Shown: positions 41,557-49,729, counted from the stretch's first letter. The stretch: DNA of 64,000 bases from Paenibacillus sp. EZ-K15 (GCF_002573715.1 NZ_PDHM01000010.1:124001-188000), one strand, 5' to 3'. The notes: generated by a model not told the origin, from the letters alone. Made by a program: numbers and translations.

Positions 41557-41850
41557 TTAAGCATACTCCCTCAGCACTTGAATGCCCATGATCACGTTAT
41601 AAACAAAAGCCCCGAAGTAGAGAATGCCGAACAGGATGAGGTATCCAATGATGGAACCGAAGGACCCTGAGGTAACGGCCATGTAAATCAGCGGTATCGC
41701 TGCTATGACGGGAAATACGTGCGAGAACAGGGCGCGACGGGCGTGCTTGGCAACATAGGCGTCCGGGGAGAAAATCCATACGAGGAGAGGAAGGAGGAAG
41801 GGGGCAAAGAAGATGCTGAAATACGATAAAGAGGATAAAAGCTGTCTCAT
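41557..41850 (-). CDS. Small membrane protein of DUF4870 type
   Basis: 97 residues with GGAGCGTG before the start. Three hydrophobic stretches are visible: SLSYFSIFFAPFLLPLLVWI (about 7-26), the region around HVFPVIAAIPLIYMAVTS (about 44-62), and GSIIGYLILFGILYFGAFVY (about 65-84). The motif YVAKHARRALFSHV after the first helix resembles the conserved HA-x-x-AL of DUF4870 proteins. The family is membrane-bound with no established function. It stands alone, divergent from the tRNA-Arg promoter and followed by a hairpin terminator. Confidence 0.72.
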   Translation of the reverse strand: MRQLLSSLSYFSIFFAPFLLPLLVWIFSPDAYVAKHARRALFSHVFPVIAAIPLIYMAVTSGSFGSIIGYLILFGILYFGAFVYNVIMGIQVLREYA

Positions 41851-41943
41851 GATATCACGCTCCTGAAGTCATTTTCATGATATACATATTACCCAGTAAG
41901 CCCGCTCCTGATTCGGTTCTGAACCATTCCGAAAAAAAGTTCT

Positions 41944-41971
41944 TTGAAAAATACAAAAGATGCGATATAAT
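41944..41971 (+). promoter_or_regulatory. Sigma-A promoter of the first tRNA-Arg gene
   Basis: TTGAAA (41944-41949), 16-bp spacer, TATAAT (41966-41971). The transcript would begin about 30 bases before the tRNA. Confidence 0.8.
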
Positions 41972-42009
41972 ATACTTCGTTACTGTTTAAAAGATTTTCA
42001 TACATATAT

Positions 42010-42083
<74 letters not shown>

Positions 42084-42086
42084 TAA

Positions 42087-42116
42087 AAAAGCACCGCCCT
42101 TCAGGGCGGTGCTTTT
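42087..42116 (+). terminator. Terminator of tRNA-Arg copy 1
   Basis: A perfect 13-bp stem AAAAGCACCGCCC / GGGCGGTGCTTTT with loop TTCA, three bases after the tRNA. Confidence 0.9.
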
Positions 42117-42128
42117 GCGTCCATGGGG

Positions 42129-42380
42129 ATGAGGACCCATAATTGGGTTCGTCGGAGCATAAGCTTCGTAAGGATTACATCGCAGTCGGCCTGGAAGGCC
42201 GTATCCCGACTGGGACAAGAACGTCCCGTGAGGATGAGAACCCCATTTGGGGTACGCCTGCGCATAAGCTTCGGAGGGCCACTTCGCAGTCGGCCGAAGG
42301 CCGTATCCCGACTGGGACAAGAACGTCCCGTGAGGATGAGAACCCCGAATGGGGTACGCCTGATTCGCGCTTGGAAACAG
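42129..42380 (+). repeat. Tandem hairpin-rich repeats following tRNA-Arg copy 1
   Basis: Two full units, 42129-42232 and 42233-42334, and a partial third from 42335. Each unit has the order GATGAG-ACCC hairpin (ACCCC-attt-GGGGT in unit 2), GCATAAGCTTCG, GGCC-gaa-GGCC hairpin, then ATCCCGACTGGGAC, which resembles the tRNA 3' end, and GGGAC-aagaac-GTCCC hairpin. Related units follow the second tRNA-Arg. Confidence 0.8.
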
Positions 42381-42391
42381 GCGAGCTGTAG

Positions 42392-42502
42392 AAGGAATCC
42401 GTTCATTTTTATAAGAAGCTGGGGTATGCCCAGATTGAACCGTTTGGTGAATACATGGGAAGCGAATATAGTTTATGTTTTGAGAAGTGTCTGACATCCT
42501 AG
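42392..42502 (+). pseudogene. C-terminal remnant of a GNAT acetyltransferase
   Basis: The frame 42392-42502 reads KESVHFYKKLGYAQIEPFGE and then YMGSEYSLCFEKCLTS before a TAG. SVHFYKKLGY-x-x-I is the terminal beta-alpha-beta of many GNAT enzymes. There is a stop just upstream (42389-42391), and further upstream only the hairpin repeats, so about three quarters of the gene is missing. The junction falls at the end of the repeat array, which suggests that the array replaced or truncated the gene. Confidence 0.65.
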
Positions 42503-42563
42503 CGGTTTCGTCTTATAATAGAAGAAAAAGTATTTTACGAACCATATCGAGGAGGCATCGAGC

Positions 42564-43004
42564 ATGCAGCTTACTAAAATATCACAAAATACCGCCATTT
42601 TATTGGAGCATGCCAGAAAATCGGGGCTGACTTCCTCCGAACTGCTGGAGGCTGTGCGCTCTGGCGAGGTAGAAAGATTCCAAGTCGCGAACAATGGTCA
42701 TTTTCACTACGAGGAACTGTTCTCTTATGCCGGAGAGCATGGGGAAGATTTGGAGAAGGCCGTTAGCGAGGGATACAAAATTACGTTTAACACCCGCAAC
42801 GGGTTGAAAATCTGGCTGGAGGAAGCCTTTCGCATCAGCTCGGAATCCGATTTTAGTGTAGGTGAAGGCATTATTGAAGGGCTGAAGCTCCAGGAGGAAC
42901 AGGTCGCACGCTTGAAGGAAGCGCTGGCTGTCAACTGGACCCTCCAGGAAGAGCCAGCTGCAGCTGGTGTCCAGGTCAGACTGACCGTCAGAGGATTGCA
43001 ATAA
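42564..43004 (+). CDS. Uncharacterised 146-residue protein
   Basis: The start ATG 42564 has GAGGAGGC ten bases upstream. The protein appears soluble and helical: TAILLEHARKSGLTSSELLEAV, then NNGHFHYEELFSYAGEHGEDLE, TFNTRNGLKIWLEEAFRIS, and a C-terminal segment LKLQEEQVARLKEALAVNW. There are no membrane helices, cysteine motifs or recognised catalytic residues. I do not recognise a family. It is followed by a strong terminator and is convergent with argS. Its ribosome site and continuous reading frame support that it is a real gene. Confidence 0.6.
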   Translation: MQLTKISQNTAILLEHARKSGLTSSELLEAVRSGEVERFQVANNGHFHYEELFSYAGEHGEDLEKAVSEGYKITFNTRNGLKIWLEEAFRISSESDFSVGEGIIEGLKLQEEQVARLKEALAVNWTLQEEPAAAGVQVRLTVRGLQ

Positions 43005-43014
43005 TATATATGAT

Positions 43015-43058
43015 AGCCACCGTACTTATTCAACAAGAATAGTACGGTGGCTTTTTTA
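43015..43058. terminator. Terminator between the 146-residue gene and argS
   Basis: Stem AGCCACCGTACT / AGTACGGTGGCT with a run of Ts on the right. It lies between convergent genes. Confidence 0.88.
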
Positions 43059-43095
43059 AATACAGCATGATTCGTTAATCTCTTTCAGAGGGAGT

Positions 43096-44958
43096 TTACA
43101 TCCGGCTTGGCGTGGGCAGTCCCAGCACCTCCAGCGCTTCGCCAAGGTTGTTCTTGAATAAGGCAGTGAGCCATACACGGAACTGGAGCACTTCATCCGC
43201 CGATTTTAGAATAGGGCATGCCGAATAAAAATTGTTGAACAAGGAGCACAGCTCATAAGTAAAGTTGCAGATGGCGCTTGGGGATAGATCCCGTCCGGCG
43301 GCGTATAGGGTATCATGCCAGGTGCTGATATGGCGAAGCAGCGCATGCTCCGCTTTTTCCATAGCAGGGAACCGGGCAGGCACAGACGGCGTAACACCGG
43401 CTTCTTGAGCTTTATTGAGCACGCTGAGTGCACGCGCGTAGGAGTAGAGCAGGTATACCCCCGTATTTCCTGATATTTCAGTGGCCTGCTTCAGATCGAA
43501 CACCACCTCGGTTTGCAGTGCAAAGCGAAGCAGATAGTAACGGATGGAGGCGGCTGCGATCGTATGACTGGACAAACCGTTTTTATCGGAACGGGTATCT
43601 TCGATGACCTTGGCTACTTGGTGGATAAGCTCGGTGATTTTAATTCCGATTCCCTGACGTCCGGACATCGCATAGGACGCTTTCCCGTCTGAAGTATCGA
43701 TTCCGAGGTCCGCAGCCGCAGAAGGGCTTAACGAAACAACGCCGTAGCTGACATGACGGAGCTTGTCGGCCTCTTTATGGAAGCCCAAGCTTTCTAGTGC
43801 CTGCTTCACCATCGCTTGCGGGTACTGCTGCCTGTAATCAATGACGTTGATGACCATGTCTGCTTTGCCGAAAGAGAGCTGCTCGCCATGGGTACTCGTC
43901 GTCCAAACCTCATCCGTGAATTTTTTGTATACAAAATCGTTGGAGAGCACACCGTATTTCCACAAGTGGTAGGCGATGTCTTTGGCCGTGTAAGTCAGTA
44001 TGCCATTGGAGCGCACGAGCACTTTATCCATACTGTGGTCTGACTCCGGATCGTCCACGGCTTCCGTTCCTGTTTGCTTGAGCACCCAGCAGCCTGCAAG
44101 CTTACCCTCGGTTTCCTGATGGAAGAGCTGCGTATTCTTCAACAGCTCGAAAGCGGATGACCAAAATCCCTCTCTGACAATGCTGCTCTCCCATACAAGC
44201 AGATCATAGTCAATGCCGAACTGCTTCATTTCTTCAAGATGCTCTTTGACGATTCTCTCGGCAACGAGCAGTCCGATCCAGGATAAATTCTGGTTGCCCT
44301 CTTCCAGTGCGTGCAGAACCTCAGTCCGATGCTGAACCAGTCCAGGCTCCCTTTCATAGGCTTTATTGGTACTTGAGTACACGTCCCAGCAGTAATCGCC
44401 GAACCGGGCATGTTCCTTCGATAGCGGCGTGTGGAGCATTCCAACTACCGTATCTGCCAGTTGATTGCCAAGGTCGTCGATATAATTATGAACCTCTACC
44501 TCGTAACCAAGCCTCCTCATCAGCCTGACCAGCGTATCTCCGATACAGGAGTTTCTAAGATGGCCGATATGGGCGGATTTGTTCGGATTAATGGAAGTGT
44601 GCTCAATGACAATCTTCTCGTTAGTTGCCGGAGGCAGTTCAAAGTGATGCCCGGCCCAATATTCCCAATCGATACGCAGATTCATAAAGCCTGGGGTAAC
44701 AATCTCCGTGGAATAGACCAGCTGTTTGTACGACGCGTCCTGCTCAAGCTCGGCTTGAATCAGCTCGGCAATGTGCATCGGAGCCTTACGAAGCAGCTTC
44801 GCAAGCTGCATCGCAATGTTGGTGGCATAATCCCCATGCTCCATGCTGGCAGGCTGCTCAATCCGGATTGGAGTGGAATCCGGCAGTTTGGAGCCCAAAG
44901 TTTCACACACCTGGTTTACAGCTTGTTGAAGGCTTGAAGTAATCAAATGACTTAGCAA
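43096..44958 (-). CDS. argS: Arginyl-tRNA synthetase
   Basis: 620 residues, longer than the usual 550-570. The N-terminal Arg-specific domain includes ASMEHGDYATNIAMQLAKLL. The class I HIGH motif is NPNKSAHIGHLRNSCIGDTL, followed by EVEVHNYIDDLGNQLADTVVG. In place of KMSKS the sequence has ASYAMSGRQGIGIKITELI, an MSGRxG variant lacking the first Lys, which is tolerated in several ArgRS lineages. The C-terminal DALR anticodon domain (YSYARALSVLNKA and after) completes it. It charges tRNA-Arg and is preceded by a T-box leader. Both tRNA-Arg(UCU) genes of this window flank it. A second argS elsewhere is possible. Confidence 0.93.
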   Translation of the reverse strand: MLSHLITSSLQQAVNQVCETLGSKLPDSTPIRIEQPASMEHGDYATNIAMQLAKLLRKAPMHIAELIQAELEQDASYKQLVYSTEIVTPGFMNLRIDWEYWAGHHFELPPATNEKIVIEHTSINPNKSAHIGHLRNSCIGDTLVRLMRRLGYEVEVHNYIDDLGNQLADTVVGMLHTPLSKEHARFGDYCWDVYSSTNKAYEREPGLVQHRTEVLHALEEGNQNLSWIGLLVAERIVKEHLEEMKQFGIDYDLLVWESSIVREGFWSSAFELLKNTQLFHQETEGKLAGCWVLKQTGTEAVDDPESDHSMDKVLVRSNGILTYTAKDIAYHLWKYGVLSNDFVYKKFTDEVWTTSTHGEQLSFGKADMVINVIDYRQQYPQAMVKQALESLGFHKEADKLRHVSYGVVSLSPSAAADLGIDTSDGKASYAMSGRQGIGIKITELIHQVAKVIEDTRSDKNGLSSHTIAAASIRYYLLRFALQTEVVFDLKQATEISGNTGVYLLYSYARALSVLNKAQEAGVTPSVPARFPAMEKAEHALLRHISTWHDTLYAAGRDLSPSAICNFTYELCSLFNNFYSACPILKSADEVLQFRVWLTALFKNNLGEALEVLGLPTPSRM

Positions 44959-44997
44959 ATTAAATCCCCCTTTTTGAAAAAAAACATGTCAGAAAAA

Positions 44998-45235
44998 TCA
45001 AAAAAGCCCTCATCTCCTAAAGAGACGAGGACTTGTGCTCGCGGTACCACTCTTGTTGTTAAACCGAAGGGTTTAACCACCTTTATACGATAACGGTGTA
45101 AGCCGGGGCTTCCTACAGTATTTCACTTCGGAAGACCATCTCCTGGGTCCGCTTCACGGCCGACTTTGTACCGGTTTCCACCCTCCCGGCTCGCTTGGAC
45201 TAAAGTCAAGTGCAGTTACTCTCCCAATCAACGAA
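44998..45235 (-). promoter_or_regulatory. T-box leader of argS
   Basis: Read leftwards, the T-box core AGAGTGGTACCGCG lies at about 45054-45041. The terminator follows, with stem around GTCCTCGTCTC / GGAGATGAGGGC (45033-45005) and a run of six Ts ending near 44999. The upstream 180 bases contain paired segments including GGTTTAAC/GTTAAACC. Uncharged tRNA-Arg should promote read-through into argS. The specifier codon was not placed. Confidence 0.88.
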
Positions 45236-45298
45236 AATCACATGTTCAAGTTTTTCATATTATTAACCATTCTATTTAGAAAATCAACCCTAAAATGA

Positions 45299-46063
45299 CT
45301 AAACCTTCTCTGCAAAGACACGCAGGCGCCTGTAATCTCCATAAAACGCATCCTCATGCCAGAGTGTCGCTTGGGCAGCTTGGCTGATGCGGGCAATGGC
45401 TTGGTCCTTCTCTTCAGCCGAGAATCCAGTGAAGAAACGATCGCCAAAATGCAGCAGCCAATATTTCACGCCGTCCTTGCCTTCAGGCAGCTTCGTGGGC
45501 CGGTCGAAGTGATGGGCGATATGCACCCGGAACCCTTGGAATTCAAGCAAGGTGGTATACTGGCCAAGACTTGGAAAATACCACGGATTTCGGGTGTCGG
45601 CATCAATTCCATAATGATCGGCGAACACCGTTTTCAAGGCTTGGTAAATTCCGTCGATATTTCCCTTGCCTCCAAACTCCGCGACGAATCGACCACCGGG
45701 CTTGAGTGCGCCATAGACGGAGCGTACTACACCAGCAGCATCCTTCATCCAGTGTAGGGCGGCATTCGAGAAGACGGCATCATACGGCGTTTCGGTTTCG
45801 AAGTTCTGTCCGTCTCCGGTTATAAACATCAGTTCAGGATATTTGCTTTTGGCGCGCTCCATCATCTCGGCCGAATCATCCATGCCGATTACATGAGCAC
45901 CCGAAGCGGATATTTCATAAGCCAAATCACCGGTTCCGCAGCCGAGATCAAGAATCCGTTCTCCGGGTTGAGGCGCAAGAAGTTCTGCCACTCCTTTTCC
46001 ATAAGCCGAGACAAACGATAACTGCCGATCATAATCGTAAGCTTTCCATACTTGCTTTGACAT
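45299..46063 (-). CDS. Class I SAM-dependent methyltransferase
   Basis: 254 residues. The SAM-binding core is canonical: GERILDLGCGTGDLAYEISASG (motif I, about 34-55), HVIGMDDSAEMMERAKSKYP (motif II acidic residue), DAVFSNAALHWMKDAAGVVR (motif IV region) and LKPGGRFVAEFGGKGNID. The N-terminal WKAYDYDRQLSFVSAYGKGV resembles trans-aconitate methyltransferase-like (Tam) proteins, as does the ALHWM segment. The substrate is unknown. The start at 46063 has AGGAGTGT upstream. It is transcribed towards argS but with its own ribosome site and a gap containing the argS T-box promoter region. Confidence 0.8.
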   Translation of the reverse strand: MSKQVWKAYDYDRQLSFVSAYGKGVAELLAPQPGERILDLGCGTGDLAYEISASGAHVIGMDDSAEMMERAKSKYPELMFITGDGQNFETETPYDAVFSNAALHWMKDAAGVVRSVYGALKPGGRFVAEFGGKGNIDGIYQALKTVFADHYGIDADTRNPWYFPSLGQYTTLLEFQGFRVHIAHHFDRPTKLPEGKDGVKYWLLHFGDRFFTGFSAEEKDQAIARISQAAQATLWHEDAFYGDYRRLRVFAEKV

Positions 46064-46206
46064 AACAACACTCCTTCACCCATGAATTATCCTCATTGTG
46101 ACATGGTTAGCTTATAATTGGAAATATATAAATGAAATAATATTGATAGGTTTTAGCAATAAGCGGGCGAATAAAAAGCCGCTGAGCAGCGGTTTTATGT
46201 AGAACA

Positions 46207-46635
46207 TTATTTAACGGCAACAAGAAGAGCGCCAACGGCAATAAGTGCAACGCCGGCTGCGTTAATCCAGGATATTTTTTCTCCAAGAAAGACAAAGGCC
46301 AGAATGACCGCGATGACAACGCTTAATTTATCGATAGGTCCGACCTGCGATACTTTGCCGTATTTGAGCGCGAGAAAATAAAACAGCCAGGACAATGCAC
46401 CCGCAATGCCGCTGAGCACAATGAAGCTTAATGCTTTCTTCTGAACCAGAATGTCACCGAGTTCCGAGAATTTGCCCTGAACCCCCACGACCCCGAGCAG
46501 AAACAGTGCCATGATGACAGAGCGAATGGCCGTTGCTGAATTGGCATCGATGTTTTGCAGGCCTATTTTTCCGAAAATAGCGATAAGTGCCGCCGTGGCC
46601 GCCGACAGCAATGCGTATACAAGCCATAATGGCAA
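46207..46635 (-). CDS. Half-size EamA/DMT transporter
   Basis: About 142 residues from TTG 46635, nine bases after AAGGAG; the longer in-frame start at 46725 would overlap the divergent GNAT promoter. It has four to five membrane helices: PLWLVYALLSAATAALIAIF, AIRSVIMALFLLGVVGV, LSFIVLSGIAGALSWLFYFLAL, KLSVVIAVILAFVFLGEK, and INAAGVALIAVGALLVAV. This is one EamA repeat; full DMT exporters have two, so it should act as a dimer, like small multidrug-resistance-type proteins. The substrate is unknown. The C-terminal VFLGEKISWINAAGVALIAVG is the best family signature. Confidence 0.82.
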   Translation of the reverse strand: MPLWLVYALLSAATAALIAIFGKIGLQNIDANSATAIRSVIMALFLLGVVGVQGKFSELGDILVQKKALSFIVLSGIAGALSWLFYFLALKYGKVSQVGPIDKLSVVIAVILAFVFLGEKISWINAAGVALIAVGALLVAVK

Positions 46636-46769
46636 TGCTGATCTCTCCTTCCTGACTAAGATAAAGTCTCTGATTAATGTACCGGATTCCTTTATAATAG
46701 TATAGAGCAATTTTACCGATATCATGAATTTCTATGAGATCGAACAATTTGAAAGGGAATGGATGAAAA

Positions 46770-47213
46770 ATGACGTTTCATATAGCGCCTTACGCAGAAG
46801 AGTATCATGATCAGTTGGTGGAACTGTGGCATCGTGCCGTATCCCAAACCCACGATTTCCTGACGGAGGAAGACATCCGGTTTTATTATGACATGATCAA
46901 AAACGGAGCGCTGAGAGCCGTGGAGATCTGGGTGTGCTTGAATACGGAACAGGAACCGATTGGATTTATGGGGCTGGATGGCTCCAAAATTGAAATGCTG
47001 TTCGTGGATCCCCTCCATCACGGCCAGGGTACGGGAACGAAACTGATCCGGCATGCCGAACAGCTGAAGGGGCGGAGGCTGCAAGTCGATGTGAATGAAC
47101 AGAACCCCAAGGCCTATGGCTTTTATAAAAAATACGGCTTCGTGCAAATCGGCTGCTCCGAGTTGGACGGCTCCGGGAAGCCATTTCCGCTTATTCACAT
47201 GGAGCTGCAGTAA
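46770..47213 (+). CDS. GNAT-family N-acetyltransferase (YjaB-like)
   Basis: 147 residues. The GNAT core is EPIGFMGLDGSKIEMLFVDPLHHGQGTGTKLIRHAE, where HHGQGTGTKL is the acetyl-CoA pyrophosphate loop (Q/R-x-x-G-x-G/A), followed by LQVDVNEQNPKAYGFYKKYGF. The N-terminal LVELWHRAVSQTHDFLTEEDI is characteristic of the YjaB branch, putative acetyltransferases without an agreed substrate. GAAAGGGAATGG precedes the start. It is divergent from the EamA gene. The remnant at 42392-42502 is a different GNAT gene. Confidence 0.82.
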   Translation: MTFHIAPYAEEYHDQLVELWHRAVSQTHDFLTEEDIRFYYDMIKNGALRAVEIWVCLNTEQEPIGFMGLDGSKIEMLFVDPLHHGQGTGTKLIRHAEQLKGRRLQVDVNEQNPKAYGFYKKYGFVQIGCSELDGSGKPFPLIHMELQ

Positions 47214-47266
47214 TGTCATGGATCAGCGCAGCTAGCCCAGCGAAAATCGCATAACATTCTCAGAAG

Positions 47267-47298
47267 AAAACTCCGCGAGATCATTCGCAGGAGTTTTT
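47267..47298 (+). terminator. Terminator after the GNAT gene
   Basis: AAAACTCCGCG paired with CGCAGGAGTTTT (one mismatch/bulge) and continuing into a seven-T run. Confidence 0.8.
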
Positions 47299-47492
47299 TT
47301 CGTGGGAAGCGGGACGCCAACCCGGCGCCGGCCGCGGTAGCGGCAGACGGCCACTTTCTTCGTTGAAAGAACTTCGATAGACGTTATATCTTAACTAATC
47401 TGATAAAAAAGTGGGGGAGCAGCCAACTGGAGAAGTCTAAGCTGAGGAGTCAATGAAGTTTTTCCGAGTAACTTGTCGTTGCGCTATTCTTG

Positions 47493-47777
47493 GCGCTCCT
47501 ATCAGAAAAGGGTATCGGTCGGGCTGGAGCATCATCTGAAGAATCGCTACAGCAGGTGCTGGATCTGATCGAGGACACGTAATATCTTGTATATAGTGAA
47601 TCCCGATAGAGTGAATCTCACCGCTGGTTTGTGACCAAACGGGATTACCATACGGTGCCGGGGGAAATCGGACGCAGTTAAGAGCATGAAGAGCGCCTTA
47701 CCCAACTGTGGTCCAAGCATGTCGGCCCGGACGAATTTGGTTTACCTATACCCCCGATGGAAGGAAAATACTTCTGA
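47493..47777 (+). pseudogene. Decayed coding remnant with three in-frame stops
   Basis: One frame from 47493 to 47777 reads GIGRAGASSEESLQQVLDLI-EDT, stop, a short stretch, stop, then SHRWFVTKRDYHTVPGEIGR-S, stop, then EHEERLTQLWSKHVGPDEFG and LPIPPMEGKYF before the final stop. The segments look like real protein and keep one frame, so this is best explained as a gene inactivated by point stops. I do not recognise the product. The surrounding 47300-47925 shows no intact gene. Confidence 0.5.
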
Positions 47778-47925
47778 CCGTCGCACACTAGGCAACCTCT
47801 GCGAGCGAGAGCGTTGTCTTCTATTTTCGTGAAGAAATCCGAGCGGGGGAGTGCTTGGCGGTAGTAAAGTATTGTTTGCAGCAGGTGTATAGGTGTAGAG
47901 AGTTGTGCGGTCGCGTTGCGTTGCC

Positions 47926-48115
47926 TTAACGGACTCAGGAGCCGTTAATTGAGGAAAAAACACTCGTACAGGTATGGTAACGGACCTGAAGTCCGTTATT
48001 TATGACAAAAGAGGGTAATTTGCCTGTGAATTTGCTAAATAACGGCTTTGGTGTCCGCTAATTTCTAAATTAGGACGTTTTTTCTGGAATAACGAATCTA
48101 CGGTCCGATAGAGTT
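47926..48115 (+). repeat. Array of degenerate AACGGAC palindromes
   Basis: Four related elements, about 45-60 bp apart: TTAACGG...CCGTTAA (about 47923-47949), the perfect TAACGGAC-ctgaa-GTCCGTTA (47978-47998), ATAACGG...GTCCGCTAA (about 48042-48062), and ATAACGAATC...GGTCCGATA (about 48090-48111). Each is separated by AT-rich sequence. No ORF covers them. Confidence 0.6.
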
Positions 48116-48173
48116 ATGTTCTGTGCGCGATGTTGGGAATCTGCTATTGGAAGTCATATCCACATTGTACCTC

Positions 48174-48451
48174 AGAAGGGAGGCGGCCTTGCAGGCCGCC
48201 TGCGAAGCAATCCTCCCGAAGCGTATGCGAAGGCGAACCCAATTCTGGGTTCATCACCCTTCTGGAATACGCAAAGAAGCCGCCAACTATCACTAGTGGC
48301 GGCTTCCTCTTTTACGTCCCAGAAGGGATGCGGCCTCTCCAGGCCGACTGCGCAGCAATCCTTCCGAAGCATAGGCTCCGACGCCCCCCTACCAGGGGTT
48401 CTCATCCCCATGGACGCAAAAACACCACCCCGAAGGGCGGTGCATTTTTTA
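48174..48451 (-). repeat. Modules of tRNA-3'-end copy plus terminator following tRNA-Arg copy 2
   Basis: Read leftwards from the tRNA: a terminator with GCACCGCCC stem (about 48449-48420), GCGTCCATGGGGATGAG, a CCCC hairpin, GCTTCGGAAGGATTGC, a GGCC hairpin, then the copy of the tRNA 3' end (48314-48329, 16 bases identical to 48451-48466), then a second, different terminator stem GAAGCCGCCA/TGGCGGCTTC (48276-48306), another ACCCA/TGGGT hairpin, GCTTCGGGAGGATTGC and a degenerate third tRNA end near 48174. Confidence 0.75.
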
Positions 48452-48525
<74 letters not shown>

Positions 48526-48549
48526 ATAGGAATTTTTCAAGCAAAAAAT

Positions 48550-48578
48550 ATTTTATCACATACGCTGGAGAAATTCAA
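48550..48578 (-). promoter_or_regulatory. Promoter of tRNA-Arg copy 2
   Basis: Minus strand TTGAAT (48578-48573), 17-bp spacer, TAAAAT (48555-48550), placing the start about 18 bases before the tRNA. It differs from the copy 1 promoter, so the duplication does not extend far upstream. Confidence 0.65.
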
Positions 48579-48740
48579 TCATTATTTTAAGATGCATAGT
48601 TTTTTGGTTCTGCAAGATTATGAGAGCAGCATATCGGGTTATATTGATAAAATATACGCTGGACTATATAAAGATAGTCGTCCACCCGTTGCCGGATGCG
48701 GCAAAGTACGAGGGATGTCAGCCCTTTTTTAAACTTGGCA

Positions 48741-48756
48741 GTACATATGCTATAAT
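48741..48756 (+). promoter_or_regulatory. Extended -10 promoter before the 48.8-kb gene
   Basis: TGCTATAAT (TATAAT at 48751-48756 with the upstream TG) is a good extended -10. A matching -35 is weak. The predicted start lies about 35 bases before the proposed initiation codon. Confidence 0.5.
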
Positions 48757-48796
48757 CAACGAATACGAAAAACAGGACTAGAAAGGAGGTGTCCTT

Positions 48797-49729
48797 ATCA
48801 AGGACTCTTACTCCCAAGAACAAGAGGACAAGAACATCATCCTGTTTCCGAAGACGCTGGATTATTACCAGATTCAGCTTACGGTTATGCTCGAGAATGA
48901 ACGTTACGGTGAAGCGATGGAGGTTCTGCGCTTTCTGCTGAAATGCGGCGGACAGAATGAACGGCATTATGAAGAGTGGAATTCGCTCCTCGACTGGCTT
49001 AAAGCCGCATTTCCGGAACAGGCTGTCCCCCGTTCGGTTGATTCCGAAGCAGAGCCCGAGGAGGATGATCCGGACGAAGCGGAAATGGCAAGGCAGATGG
49101 TTAGGGACAAAGTCGCTCAGGATGCCGGATATGCCGACAAGCTGCTGGCTTCGGTCATGAACGGGCCGCTGACAGAGCAGACCATTTTGGCGCTGGAACA
49201 GCTCGCTTATTTGGACCGTCCGGAGATCGACGCTATTTTGGTCGAGTGGCTGCATGATACGCCGCTTCATCCGCTGCTGCAATTTCGGGTGCTGCAAACG
49301 CTCCGGAGAAGAGGAATGGAAGGTAATGTGAGCCTTCATCGCGGGCAGGAAGCCGTCGAGATTGAGATCGAATCGGTTCCCCTGGACCCGGGAAGTTTCC
49401 CGGACGCCATTTCGAAAATTTTGGAGCGTGTGGCCGATCAGACTGAGATTCATGAACCGACACTATTTTATTTTGCACAGGAATTATGGTCTCAGTTCAT
49501 CATGGCGATTTACGGCACCGAAGATTACCATTCCATGCTGGATGAAGAAGAATCCACGCTTGACATATGGGCGGCTGCGCTGCATGACATTGTGTCGGAG
49601 AGTCTGAAAGGGTTTCGCAATGAGGAGGAAATCCGCCCGCTCTACGGCATAACGGACACCATGCGGTTCCGCTATGAGGGAGCCTACCGATCTCTTAAAC
49701 AATTTGTTGCTGCGGGCGTGGAAGATTAG
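48797..49729 (+). CDS. Uncharacterised ~310-residue protein, possible ATC start
   Basis: The frame is open upstream of the first ATG (48887), and the residues read KDSYSQEQEDKNIILFPKTL then DYYQIQLTVMLENERYGEAM, which look coding. A near-perfect AAGGAGGT (48784-48790) sits six bases before ATC 48797, and no ATG, GTG or TTG lies at a suitable distance in this frame. The body has a helical repeat look (YGEAMEVLRFLLKCGGQNE and QTILALEQLAYLDRPEIDAI), an acidic linker (EAEPEEDDPDEAE), and a C-terminal globular part with ELWSQFIMAIYGTEDYHSML. I do not recognise a named family. It precedes trigger factor. If ATC is not used, the product starts at 48887 with 280 residues. Confidence 0.65.
   Translation: MKDSYSQEQEDKNIILFPKTLDYYQIQLTVMLENERYGEAMEVLRFLLKCGGQNERHYEEWNSLLDWLKAAFPEQAVPRSVDSEAEPEEDDPDEAEMARQMVRDKVAQDAGYADKLLASVMNGPLTEQTILALEQLAYLDRPEIDAILVEWLHDTPLHPLLQFRVLQTLRRRGMEGNVSLHRGQEAVEIEIESVPLDPGSFPDAISKILERVADQTEIHEPTLFYFAQELWSQFIMAIYGTEDYHSMLDEEESTLDIWAAALHDIVSESLKGFRNEEEIRPLYGITDTMRFRYEGAYRSLKQFVAAGVED

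Noticed and set aside
42129-42380. CRISPR array
   Set aside because: The repeats are about 100 bp, differ internally, have no unique equal-length spacers and no cas genes nearby. They are tandem hairpin modules.
42101-42500. Overlapping ORFs of 80-146 residues on both strands across the tRNA-Arg repeats
   Set aside because: They are translations of hairpin repeats and of the tRNA itself (for example the C-terminal RRDSNP comes from the tRNA T-arm), without ribosome sites.
47926-48115. CRISPR-like spacing of AACGGAC palindromes
   Set aside because: Intervals are uneven, the repeats are degenerate and there is no cas gene.
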